A stretch of 64,000 nt of DNA. It comes from SIG307 sp964609025 (GTDB lineage Bacteria; Bacillota; Clostridia; Lachnospirales; Lachnospiraceae). The stretch lies in NCBI GenBank assembly GCA_964609025.1, contig CAZSQM010000004.1, positions 62,001 to 126,000 on the forward strand, given 5' to 3'. The position numbers were made by a program, and so were the translations under genes. This document shows positions 33,406 through 41,450 of the stretch, piece after piece (the stretch's first letter is position 1; every line of letters begins with the position of its first letter). Below the pieces are notes generated by a model. It searched no databases. It was not told where the DNA came from and worked only from the letters and a program-made list of their open reading frames with translations.

Positions 33406-33745
33406 TGAACCTCTCCAATCGTTTCTTCTCTTTCTTTGTCGCAATCACATGCCGTATAGCGGCCACAGGATGATGAAAAATCATCCTCGGTCCCGAAAAT
33501 CGCATTACCTCCCGAATTTTCTCCCGCATCACGGGCTTGTAGCAATGTACCTTGCAGTTTGAACAAAAGGTTTTTGTTTCCATAAACGGGCATTGATTGC
33601 TCCGCTGTCTTGCGTAATCGTCTAACTCTGCACATTCCGCGCACAAACCTACTGCTGTATGGTGCCGCTTCTTGCAATACAGAGCAATCATCTGTGACAC
33701 CATTTCTTTTTCTCTTTGCCTCTTGCGTTCGATATCCTGCTTCAT
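33395..33745 (-). CDS. YgbA-like protein (nitrous oxide-stimulated promoter family)
   Basis: 116 aa, soluble. Cysteine pattern CAECAELDDYARQRSNQCPF...TFCSNCKVHCYKP, followed by RFSGPRMIFHHPVAAIRHVI, matches the YgbA family, linked in enterobacteria to nitrosative and iron stress. Seven cysteines in two clusters suggest iron or zinc binding. The ATG shares one base with the stop codon of the CydC-like gene (TGATG) and follows GGGAGG. Confidence 0.82.
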   Translation of the reverse strand: MKQDIERKRQREKEMVSQMIALYCKKRHHTAVGLCAECAELDDYARQRSNQCPFMETKTFCSNCKVHCYKPVMREKIREVMRFSGPRMIFHHPVAAIRHVIATKKEKKRLERFNEN

Positions 33746-35403
33746 CAGCTCATCCTCCCATGCTCCACGGAATACACCGTATCGGCAATCCGCATGGTAG
33801 ACTGACGGTGTGAAACCAAAACAACCGTTTTATCCTGCCTTTCTTCCCGCAGAGATTTCAGGATTACCGCTTCGTTGAGGCTGTCAAGATTGCTGGTCGG
33901 CTCGTCGAGCAGCAGGAACGGCGAATCTTTAAGAAACGCTCTTGCAAGCCCTAAACGCTGACGTTCTCCGCCCGAAAGCGTATCTCCGAGCTCTCCCACA
34001 GAAGTATCATACCCCTGCGGCAGACTCATAATAAAATGATGCACCGACGCCTTTTTACAAGCGGTCTGTATCTCTTCGTCGGAAGCATCCGGCTTTGCAA
34101 TGCGAAGATTATTGCGAATACTATCCCGGAACAAATACGTTTCCTGCGTAACGAAGCTTTCCATAGCGCGGAGATTCTCCGTATTGATATCGTCAACGGA
34201 AGTTCCCGAGATTTTTACACTACCCTCCGACACAGTCCAAAACCGCATAAGCAGCTTAAGCAGGGTAGATTTTCCGCTTCCGCTCCGCCCTACGATACCT
34301 ACGATAGCGCCTTTCGGAATCTCAGCCGATATCCCGTCAAGAATCCTTTCTTTTCCGTATGAAAATGTTACCTTTTCGGCAGCGGCTCCCTCAAAGGAAA
34401 GAGGCTTCCTGCCTGTTACCTCTTCCACCGCAGGAGTTTCCTCCAAAATATCCAGCACACGATTTCCGGCAGCAAAGGTATTCTGTAAGGTGCTTCCCAA
34501 ATTTGCCAGTGCAATACAAGGCCCGAAGGAACTCATCAGTGCAATCGTGGGAATCAGCACACCGGTAAAATCAACCGCGCCCCTCCGATAAAACATTGCC
34601 GATACAAAAAGCATAGCGAGGGCAAACAACAGAATCACCGTATTGGTAATTGCACCGTTTCGTCCGGCAGTACGCTTCATGCGTTCTTCCTCTTCCGAGA
34701 GCGCTTCTGTCTGCCGATTCATTTCCCGAAGACGTTTGCTTCCCTGCCCGTATTGCAGCGTTTCGGAAAGTCCGCGAAGACTGTCCAAAACAAAGCTGCT
34801 AAGCTTCCCCGATTTGGTACGGAACCTCATACCGGCGTCTTTGCTGCTTTTCGAAATCAGGAGCGGAATTATAACTCCGACTGTGACATATGCCGTCAGC
34901 GCAAGAAAACCGAGTCCGATATGATAGCTTCCGATAAAAATGCACATAACAGCAGTGAACAAAAAGGCAATGGCTGCGGGCGAGATGGTGTGTGCATAAA
35001 ACACTTCCAGAAGCTCAATATCCGAGGTAATCACCGATATCAGGTTGCCCTTGTCCCTGCCTTCCAGCTTTGCGGGGCACAGTCTTCGGAGCGCCCGAAA
35101 CACCCTGTCCCGTAGCAACGCCAGCAGTTTGAAGGCAATAAAATGGTTGCACGCCTGCTCCGCATACCGCAACAGTCCTCGCAGAACAGCAAATACAATA
35201 AGGCAGAAAAAAATCACCTTCAAGGACATCGGAAGCTTAAACCCCAGGAAATCAAGGACGGCATATCCGCCGAATATCGTAATAAAGGAGGCGCACAGAT
35301 GTCCGGCAAGCCCCGTTATAACAGCTAACGTCATGTAGCCTGTAAGCGGTTTTACAAGACCGGCTAACCGCAGCATCACTTTGAATCCGTTTCTTTTTTT
35401 CAC
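33745..35403 (-). CDS. CydC-like ABC transporter half (permease-ATPase)
   Basis: 552 aa: six helices then ATPase. Walker A GRSGSGKST, signature LSGGERQR, Walker B FLLLDEPTSNLD, H-loop VSHRQST, all intact. The start is GTG at 35403, inside the stop codon of the partner (GTGA). Organisation and order match CydDC-type exporters, known to move thiols and bind heme in enterobacteria. No cytochrome bd genes are present, and the partners here are metal-related, so another substrate is likely. Siderophore or heme export are alternatives. Confidence 0.85.
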   Translation of the reverse strand: MKKRNGFKVMLRLAGLVKPLTGYMTLAVITGLAGHLCASFITIFGGYAVLDFLGFKLPMSLKVIFFCLIVFAVLRGLLRYAEQACNHFIAFKLLALLRDRVFRALRRLCPAKLEGRDKGNLISVITSDIELLEVFYAHTISPAAIAFLFTAVMCIFIGSYHIGLGFLALTAYVTVGVIIPLLISKSSKDAGMRFRTKSGKLSSFVLDSLRGLSETLQYGQGSKRLREMNRQTEALSEEEERMKRTAGRNGAITNTVILLFALAMLFVSAMFYRRGAVDFTGVLIPTIALMSSFGPCIALANLGSTLQNTFAAGNRVLDILEETPAVEEVTGRKPLSFEGAAAEKVTFSYGKERILDGISAEIPKGAIVGIVGRSGSGKSTLLKLLMRFWTVSEGSVKISGTSVDDINTENLRAMESFVTQETYLFRDSIRNNLRIAKPDASDEEIQTACKKASVHHFIMSLPQGYDTSVGELGDTLSGGERQRLGLARAFLKDSPFLLLDEPTSNLDSLNEAVILKSLREERQDKTVVLVSHRQSTMRIADTVYSVEHGRMS

Positions 35404-37139
35404 CGTACATCACCCTCCTTTCCGTAATTTTCAAGGCTCTGCTGTGCTTTCCACAGCTTTGCGTAGCAACCGTTTGCGGCAAGTAATTTCTCATGCTTTC
35501 CGCTTTCGGCAATAGTTCCTTTGTCCATCACATAGATGTTATCGGAATTGATTCCATTCACAAGACGGTGAGAAATCAGAATGACCGTCTTTGTTTTGGC
35601 AAGCGCATGGATTTCGCACATGATATCGTTTTCGCTCTCTACATCGATATTGGAGGCAGCTTCGTCAAAGATGTATACCGGACTGTCGTGCAGAAGCGCT
35701 CTTGCCAAAGCCAGCCGCTGGCACTGACCGCCAGACAGGTTGGAGCCTTTCTCTGCAAGAGGTGTATCCAGTCCCTTTTCACTCTTTAGAAACCCGGCAA
35801 GCTTCACCCGTTCCAAAACCTCCCACAGCTCTTCCTCCGTCGCTGTGGGACAGCCCATCAAAAGATTGTCCCGAACCGTCCCCTGAAACAGATAGCTCTG
35901 GTGGCCGATGTAGGTAAGGTTCTCCGCAAGGCTTGTCTCCGAAAGTCCTGAAAGTTCCTTCCCGCCCACGGTAACGCTGCCGAAATAGCCTTTCTTCCTG
36001 CCCGTCAGAATTGCGGACACCGTTGATTTTCCGCTGCCGCTCTCTCCCACAATAGAGGTAAAGCTACCCATCGGAAATGTCATATCGACTCCGTGCAGAA
36101 TTTCCCGGTCCTTCTCATAGGCGAAGCGCAGCCCGGAGCATACAATCGTACAGTCCTCCGGCACCTTTTCCTCCTTTTGTTCCGCTTCCGGCAGGTCCAG
36201 CAAACGGAAAATCTTATCGCTTGCCGCCATCCCGTTCATGGCAATATGGAAGAAAGAACCGAGTTGCCGCATGGGAATGAAGAAATCCGCCGCCAGCAGG
36301 ATAACGGCAAGACATCCGCCGAGTGTGCAGCCGCCTGCGCGGTATTGCGTAACCGCTGTAATAATCCCGACCGCCGCGCCGCCGTAGGCGATTAAGTCCA
36401 TAATGGTAATGGAGTTGAGCTGCATAGTCAGAACCTTCATGGTAATCCTGCGGAACTTTTCCGATTCCGCATTCATTTTTCTGTTTTTTAACTCATCTGC
36501 CTGATATATTTTCAGCGTGGTAAGTCCCTGCAGATTTTCAAGGAAGGTATCGCCAAGTGTCGTGTACTGTCCCCAATACTTTGCAAGCAGTTTTTTCGCC
36601 CAGGTCTGTACCGCGGCAATCGCAACGGGAATGAGCGGAACGCAAACGAGCAAAACAACGGCAGACGGCACATTGATAAAGCACATCACGATAAACAGCG
36701 TAAGCGGCGCCAGCATGGCATAAAAGAACTGGGGCAGGTATGCACCGAAGTATGTTTCAAGCTGCTCCACGCCTTCTACCGCAACCTGTACCACCTCCGA
36801 GGTTCCCACCTGCTCATTGTAGGAGGCACCGAGCCGCAGCAGTTTTCTGTAAATCAGTTCACGCAGGGCTTGTTTCACCGTCTTTGAAGAAAGATAACTC
36901 ATCCTGCTTGAGCCGATTGTACACAAAAAGCGGAGAATGACTGCCGTCACCGCTATAACGACGGTAATAAAATAATTCTCCGCTTTGGCGGTTCCTTCAT
37001 ACATTTTCTGAAGCAAGATACAGATTGCCCCGATCATACCGATATTTGCCGTAAGGGATACCCATTGCAGCAACACGTTTCCGGCAATATATTGTTTACT
37101 TTCGCTGACCGTACCAATCAGCCTTTTATTAATCATCAT
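35400..37139 (-). CDS. CydD-like ABC transporter half (permease-ATPase)
   Basis: 579 aa: six helices in about 1-320, then ATPase with Walker A GESGSGKST, signature LSGGQCQR, Walker B VYIFDEAASNID and H-loop ISHRLV. Start ATGATG at 37139. It overlaps a 40-codon gene at its start and the CydC-like gene at its end, so the three are coupled. Both ATP sites of the pair look active, unlike the exporter at 2-6 kb. Confidence 0.86.
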   Translation of the reverse strand: MMINKRLIGTVSESKQYIAGNVLLQWVSLTANIGMIGAICILLQKMYEGTAKAENYFITVVIAVTAVILRFLCTIGSSRMSYLSSKTVKQALRELIYRKLLRLGASYNEQVGTSEVVQVAVEGVEQLETYFGAYLPQFFYAMLAPLTLFIVMCFINVPSAVVLLVCVPLIPVAIAAVQTWAKKLLAKYWGQYTTLGDTFLENLQGLTTLKIYQADELKNRKMNAESEKFRRITMKVLTMQLNSITIMDLIAYGGAAVGIITAVTQYRAGGCTLGGCLAVILLAADFFIPMRQLGSFFHIAMNGMAASDKIFRLLDLPEAEQKEEKVPEDCTIVCSGLRFAYEKDREILHGVDMTFPMGSFTSIVGESGSGKSTVSAILTGRKKGYFGSVTVGGKELSGLSETSLAENLTYIGHQSYLFQGTVRDNLLMGCPTATEEELWEVLERVKLAGFLKSEKGLDTPLAEKGSNLSGGQCQRLALARALLHDSPVYIFDEAASNIDVESENDIMCEIHALAKTKTVILISHRLVNGINSDNIYVMDKGTIAESGKHEKLLAANGCYAKLWKAQQSLENYGKEGDVR

Positions 37140-37251
37140 GATTATTTCCCCGTTTCAGACAGCGGCGGCAAAGCTGCTTCACACTGTGAGACAGTGCAAA
37201 AAATGCAGCTGTAATGCCGATAATCGATAATCCGCATAATAATGATTCCAT
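37129..37251 (-). CDS. 40-residue membrane protein with CxxC motif
   Basis: Short gene ATG (37251) to TAA, encoding MESLLCGLSIIGITAAFFAL, then SHSVKQLCRRCLKRGNNHDD. One membrane helix (about 3-22) is followed by a basic tail with LCRRC and a terminal HDD, possible metal ligands. AAAGGA lies upstream. Its stop codon overlaps the start of the CydD-like gene by 11 nt, and it follows the HMA gene by 30 bp. Position and coupling make it likely real. It may anchor or load the ABC pair. Confidence 0.65.
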   Translation of the reverse strand: MESLLCGLSIIGITAAFFALSHSVKQLCRRCLKRGNNHDD

Positions 37252-37281
37252 AGTGTTATCCATCCTTTCAAACAAGAAAAA

Positions 37282-37536
37282 CTATTTTTTAAACAAAAAA
37301 AATCCCGTTTTCTTATATGGTGCTGTTTCCATGTCCAAAAACGTATAGCCCGTTTCATCAATGGCTTTCTTTAAAGCTTCTTTATCCAAAGGATTTTCAG
37401 CAATCATCTCCGTCAATCCCTTTCTGTGGGAGGAAGAAACTTTCTTCACGGCAAACTGCCTGCGTATCGCGTCGTTGATATGGGATTCGCACATACCGCA
37501 GGACATTCCCTCAATTTTCAAAGTGATTTTTACCAT
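37282..37536 (-). CDS. Heavy-metal-associated (HMA) domain protein, CopZ-like
   Basis: 84 aa. Ferredoxin-like HMA fold with GMSCGMCESHIND near the N-terminus; the two Cys would bind a soft metal ion. The C-terminal ETGYTFLDMETAPYKKTGFF is slightly longer than in CopZ. GGAGG precedes the ATG at 37536. First gene of a six-gene unit with the small CxxC protein, CydDC-like ABC pair, YgbA-like and YbaN-like proteins. The promoter carries two GTTAGC palindromes shared with feo genes, so iron rather than copper may be the signal. Confidence 0.88.
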   Translation of the reverse strand: MVKITLKIEGMSCGMCESHINDAIRRQFAVKKVSSSHRKGLTEMIAENPLDKEALKKAIDETGYTFLDMETAPYKKTGFFLFKK

Positions 37537-37555
37537 ATCCTAATTCCTCCTGACA

Positions 37556-37571
37556 GTTAGCTTTCGCTAAC
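37556..37571. promoter_or_regulatory. GTTAGC-N4-GCTAAC palindrome (site 1)
   Basis: Perfect palindromic arms around TTTC, between the second copy and the HMA gene ribosome site. Probably an accessory operator; its centre is 48 bp from site 2. Confidence 0.75.
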
Positions 37572-37603
37572 CCTCGTTCTAAAATAACAGCGATCGCATA
37601 TTG

Positions 37604-37658
37604 GTTAGCGCTCGCTAACTTTCGCCTTAGTATAGCACGGAATATCCTCTCTTGTCAA
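37604..37658 (-). promoter_or_regulatory. Promoter of the HMA/CydDC-like unit with palindrome site 2
   Basis: Minus-strand TTGACA (37653-37658), 18-bp spacer, TATACT (37629-37634). GTTAGC-GCTC-GCTAAC at 37604-37619 lies just downstream of the -10 box, over the start site. Repression by a metal-sensing regulator of the DtxR/MntR kind is the simplest reading. Confidence 0.78.
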
Positions 37659-37733
37659 TATCTTTACTCCGATTTGTAAAAATTGCAAAAACAGTGACGA
37701 ATTAACAATTTCTCAGACATGTACGCCCTCCTT

Positions 37734-38021
37734 TTATCTACGGCTTGCCGTATGTTCTTCCAAAATATTTTTCAACGCACTCATTGAGCTTGCATGAGAA
37801 CGGACAATCCGTACATTCTGCCCTTTCGTTTCACTCAACGCACAGCGTATCATTTTATGGGAAACCGTATTCGTAAAGAGTACCAGCAGGTCCGGTGTGC
37901 CGATATTTTTCAAACCGTTTGCCATCTTCGGATATACCTTTACTTTGCATTTATACTCGCTGCACAAATTCTTATATTGGCGAGTCATACATTCATTCCC
38001 GCCGACAATTACTACACTCAT
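37734..38021 (-). CDS. DUF2325 protein
   Basis: 95 aa, soluble, Rossmann-like. MSVVIVGGNECMTRQYKNLC at the start and GTPDLLVLFTNTVSHKMIRCAL in the middle match DUF2325, a small family of unknown function. Start at 38021 with AAAGGAG upstream; the frame stays open to 38120 but that part crosses the operator and a terminator. Single gene preceded directly by a GTTAGC palindrome, so it joins the same putative iron regulon. Confidence 0.82.
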   Translation of the reverse strand: MSVVIVGGNECMTRQYKNLCSEYKCKVKVYPKMANGLKNIGTPDLLVLFTNTVSHKMIRCALSETKGQNVRIVRSHASSMSALKNILEEHTASRR

Positions 38022-38042
38022 TTTGCATCTCCTTTCAGTTGA

Positions 38043-38058
38043 GTTAGCGTATGCTAAC
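38043..38058. promoter_or_regulatory. GTTAGC-N4-GCTAAC palindrome (site 3)
   Basis: Perfect arms around GTAT, 12 bp upstream of the DUF2325 ribosome site. A clear promoter could not be assigned; the -35 side falls within the preceding terminator. Confidence 0.75.
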
Positions 38059-38073
38059 CTGTATTGAAAAATA

Positions 38074-38144
38074 ATAAGCCGCATAAGACAGGTTCCATTT
38101 CTGAGTATGGAAAAATGCATAAAGCAAAATGCCTTATACGGCTT
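38074..38144 (-). terminator. Branched terminator of the MacB-like ABC operon
   Basis: Outer arms AAGCCGCATAAG and CTTATACGGCTT, inner hairpin TTCCAT/ATGGAA. On the minus strand it is followed by ATTATTTTT. It ends transcription of the permease gene at 38211. Confidence 0.7.
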
Positions 38145-38210
38145 TCACTGTGTTTTTGATATACAACACCGATACACGGATATGCCCGAAGTTTTGGATT
38201 TTACTTTTAC

Positions 38211-40481
38211 TTATTCCGCACCCTTCAGCGCTTCTACCATATCGATCTTCCTGTTTTTTCCCGCAACCATACGACTTACCGCCAGAGATACGCCGAACGT
38301 GAGCAGGATGCTGACGGAGTAAGTCAGCACGCCAAGCGTCAGACTTAATTCATACTCGCTTACCAGAGAGGTTATCAACGCATAAAGCACTCCTACGCCG
38401 GCAGGCAGACCGATCAGCACGCCGATGACGGTCAGCCATATGTTTTGACTGATGAGCAGCCTCCCGATATGCCGATCGCGGAAGCCGAGTACCTTTAAAG
38501 TTGCAAGCTCACGACTGCGCTCCACATAACTCATAACACCGAGGTTGTATAGCACCACTACGCCGAGAATGACAGCCGCCAGCACGAAAATAAGCACCAT
38601 CAGATTCATGATTTCCATAAAGCTGTCGTAGGTTTCCATAATCATCTTTTTGTCCTGCTTACCGGAAATCAACGCCGAGTTTTCAATGTTCTCGGAAATT
38701 TCGTCCGTGTAAATCGAACTGATATGATAAGGTACGCCAACCCTTTCCGCATAGACATCGGTCATCACAATGCACTCCGTCATAATAGAGCGCAAATATC
38801 CGGCAACCGTTACCCGGTAGGTTTCTCCGCTGCCGTAAGGTGAGAATTCAACAATATCTCCAATCTTTGCCGTATCCGCAAGGCGAAGGCAGAGATAAAC
38901 GCCGTCATCGCCAAGCTCCATTAACGCATTACCCTCGTCAACAAAACGGATTTTATGATTGTCCGCATGATAAATTTCCAAAGATACGGTTTTTCCTTCA
39001 TAACTTATGCCGGAGGAAGCAAGCCAGTCACCGTTTACCTTTTCGGCAAGTTCCTTTGCTTCGCCGTTTTGCGCAGACTCGGAAAGATTGATTTTGGTTG
39101 CATAGTTGCTGATGTCCTCATTGAGAACCGCCATAAAGTTCTCCATCGTGTCCTTCATGCCAAGACCGCCCACAAGCAGAAGCATACATCCGATAACACC
39201 TATGAGCGTCATGGCCGAGCGGGATTTATGGCGCAGTATATCACGCACGTTCCATTTTGTACCGAAGGACAGCTTCTCCCAAAACGGCAGCTTTTCGAGT
39301 ACGCTCTTTTTCACAGCTTTCGGCACATAAGGGCGGAGCGCATCGGCGGCAGTGCCTTTCAGCATTTTTTTGACCGAAAGAAAACTGATCAAGGTAAGAA
39401 GCAGTACCGTCAGTATCAAAATCGGCCAGCAAACAGCCGGCATCACCAGGGACCAATCCGGAATATCAAAATAAGTAGCCATCATTCCGTTCGGACTGAT
39501 GATAAGCGCGGCAACACCGTAACCGAGTATCACACCCAATACCGTACCGACAAGTCCTATCACAAAACCGTAAGAGGTATAGTGCCACAGGATTCGGCGA
39601 TCCCGGAAACCGAGCGCTTTCAGAGTACCTATCTGCACCTTTTCATTCGCGGCAATGCGGTGCATGGTAGTCACCATGGTCAGAACCGCAATGGCAAGGA
39701 ACAAAACGGGCAGAATGGAACCCATCGTTTTCCCCTCCTCCGCTTCACTTTTAGCCCCTGCGTAGGAATAGTGCTCATCCTTTGAAGTTACCAATACCGT
39801 ACGGCCGATTGCTTTCTTTACCGCTTCTTCAAGCTTCTCCTTTTCCATATCGGAACGGACATTCATCTGCGGATAAAAGGCGATTCCGAGCGCTTTTTTC
39901 AGCTTTTCCGGCGAAATATAGGAAAATCCGAAAGATTCGTAATCGGGCATCAGCTGGTTTTCATCGGCAACGCAAATCATATTTTCTCCGCTTTTAATCA
40001 GCCCGACAATTTCACCTTCGATTTCTGCGCCTTTATAGGTCATAGTCAGACTGTCGCCAAGTGAAATACCGTTTTCCTCCGCAAATTTATCCGACAACCA
40101 GATACCGTCGGATTTTTCATCATAAGCGGCGCCTTCCATCACAAGCATAGTAGATACGGTATAGTTTTCCGACACATTCAGCGCTAACGACTTTTTCGTT
40201 CCCTTGATATCGACATTGACAGACAGATATCTTGTTGCGGCGTCTACGCCGTTAATTTTCTGTACAGCTTCAAGATCAGCTTCCGAAAATCCGGTTTCCG
40301 AATACAGACGAAAATCAGCATACGCCGTGTTCTCGAAAAACGAAGCCGTATCCACCTCAATGCTTTTCCATTCAATGTTAAAGCCGAGAAAAACACCGAC
40401 GCCGATAGCAATCATAATAATCATGGAACTAAACTGCGCTTTATATTTCCACGCAGTACGGAAAAGTTTTCTTATCAGCAT
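38211..40481 (-). CDS. MacB-like ABC permease (FtsX family)
   Basis: 756 aa with two FtsX domains. N-terminal helix (SSMIIMIAIGVGVFLGF), extracytoplasmic domain to about 255, three helices (about 260-385), a linker, then a second set beginning SAMTLIGVIGCMLLLVGGL, a second outer domain and three final helices. It starts 1 bp after its ATPase gene and continues the feo direction of transcription. Such pairs export peptides or lipids; linkage with feo suggests a role in the iron response, but the substrate is unknown. Confidence 0.88.
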   Translation of the reverse strand: MLIRKLFRTAWKYKAQFSSMIIMIAIGVGVFLGFNIEWKSIEVDTASFFENTAYADFRLYSETGFSEADLEAVQKINGVDAATRYLSVNVDIKGTKKSLALNVSENYTVSTMLVMEGAAYDEKSDGIWLSDKFAEENGISLGDSLTMTYKGAEIEGEIVGLIKSGENMICVADENQLMPDYESFGFSYISPEKLKKALGIAFYPQMNVRSDMEKEKLEEAVKKAIGRTVLVTSKDEHYSYAGAKSEAEEGKTMGSILPVLFLAIAVLTMVTTMHRIAANEKVQIGTLKALGFRDRRILWHYTSYGFVIGLVGTVLGVILGYGVAALIISPNGMMATYFDIPDWSLVMPAVCWPILILTVLLLTLISFLSVKKMLKGTAADALRPYVPKAVKKSVLEKLPFWEKLSFGTKWNVRDILRHKSRSAMTLIGVIGCMLLLVGGLGMKDTMENFMAVLNEDISNYATKINLSESAQNGEAKELAEKVNGDWLASSGISYEGKTVSLEIYHADNHKIRFVDEGNALMELGDDGVYLCLRLADTAKIGDIVEFSPYGSGETYRVTVAGYLRSIMTECIVMTDVYAERVGVPYHISSIYTDEISENIENSALISGKQDKKMIMETYDSFMEIMNLMVLIFVLAAVILGVVVLYNLGVMSYVERSRELATLKVLGFRDRHIGRLLISQNIWLTVIGVLIGLPAGVGVLYALITSLVSEYELSLTLGVLTYSVSILLTFGVSLAVSRMVAGKNRKIDMVEALKGAE

Positions 40482-40482
40482 C

Positions 40483-41184
40483 TTACCATTCCACCTCGTC
40501 TGCGCTCATCGGATTTATCTGCTTCTCACAGGATTTGATTTTTCCGTTTTTCACTCGGAGCACCACATCCGCCATTTTTGCAATGTTCTGATTGTGAGTA
40601 ACAATCACGATAGTCTTTCCGTAATTTTTTGCCATAGAAAGCAGGAGTTTCAGCACAAGTACGCCTGTTTCGGAGTCAAGGGCGCCGGTCGGCTCGTCGC
40701 AAAGTAAAATTTTTGGATTTTTGGCGAGTGCGCGAGCAATGGAAACGCGCTGCTGCTCGCCGCCGGACAACTCCGACGGGAAATTCTTTAAATGATCGGA
40801 CAAGCCAACCTCTGCAAGCATCTGCTCTGCGTCCAGCGCATCGGGGGCGATTTCCTTAACCAGCGCCACATTTTCCTGTACCGTCAGCGTAGGAATCAGA
40901 TTATAAAACTGGAACACAAAACCGACCGTCGACGCCCGATAGTCGGCAAGCTCATTGTTGGTAAGGGCAGAGATGTCTTTTCCGTTTACGGTGATTGTAC
41001 CGCTTGTCGGGCTGTCAAGACCTCCGAGCATATTCAGCAAGGTGCTTTTTCCCGCGCCGCTGGGTCCGAGAATAACGACAAAATTTCCCTCATCCAGCTT
41101 GAAGCTCACGTTATCCAGCGCTTTCAGTTCATGCTCGCCGCTTGTGTATATACGGGTTACATTCTTAAACTCTACAATAGACAT
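40483..41184 (-). CDS. MacB/LolD-type ABC ATPase
   Basis: 233 aa. Walker A GPSGAGKST, signature LSGGEQQR, Walker B ILLCDEPTGALD, H-loop VTHNQN. Start at 41184 (MSIVEFKNV), with GGAGGT upstream; the longer frame runs through the preceding hairpin. Partner of the permease downstream. No promoter was seen in the 63-bp gap before it, so it probably depends on read-through from feoB. Confidence 0.92.
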   Translation of the reverse strand: MSIVEFKNVTRIYTSGEHELKALDNVSFKLDEGNFVVILGPSGAGKSTLLNMLGGLDSPTSGTITVNGKDISALTNNELADYRASTVGFVFQFYNLIPTLTVQENVALVKEIAPDALDAEQMLAEVGLSDHLKNFPSELSGGEQQRVSIARALAKNPKILLCDEPTGALDSETGVLVLKLLLSMAKNYGKTIVIVTHNQNIAKMADVVLRVKNGKIKSCEKQINPMSADEVEW

Positions 41185-41210
41185 ACTTACTACCTCCGTA
41201 TCAAAAATCA

Positions 41211-41240
41211 GGGAGATGTAAATTTCATTTTGCATCTCCC
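41211..41240 (-). terminator. Partial terminator between the feo genes and the ABC pair
   Basis: GGGAGATG (41211-41218) pairs with CATCTCCC (41233-41240); on the minus strand TGATTTTTG follows. It would lower, not stop, expression of the ABC pair relative to feoB. Confidence 0.6.
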
Positions 41241-41247
41241 CAAATAC

Positions 41248-41421
41248 TTATTTCTTAGGATGGCAGGAACCGCTCATAGGACAATCCGCGCAGCCGCAGC
41301 CGCAGGAGGATTTTCCTTCCCTCTTATCACGAATCATGCCGATGATGATAGCAGCAACAATGATTATCAGTACCGCGCAGATGATAATCGTCGCTATATT
41401 CTCAGAAATCCATGCAAGCAT
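41248..41421 (-). CDS. FeoB-associated Cys-rich membrane protein
   Basis: 57 aa: one helix (ATIIICAVLIIIVAAIIIGMI), a basic segment, then SSCGCGCADCPMSGSCH with five cysteines. This is the known small partner of FeoB in Firmicutes (FeoB-associated Cys-rich family). Start at 41421 (MLAWISENI), 6 nt after AGGAGGT; the ATG at 41427 is too close to the ribosome site. It follows feoB by 29 bp. Confidence 0.88.
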   Translation of the reverse strand: MLAWISENIATIIICAVLIIIVAAIIIGMIRDKREGKSSCGCGCADCPMSGSCHPKK

Positions 41422-41450
41422 ACCCATACCTCCTGTTTTGCATAGCACAT

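Noticed and set aside
33745..37139. Calling the ABC pair true CydDC of cytochrome bd assembly
   Set aside because: No cydA or cydB is present and the unit is tied to metal genes; only the resemblance is kept in the annotation.
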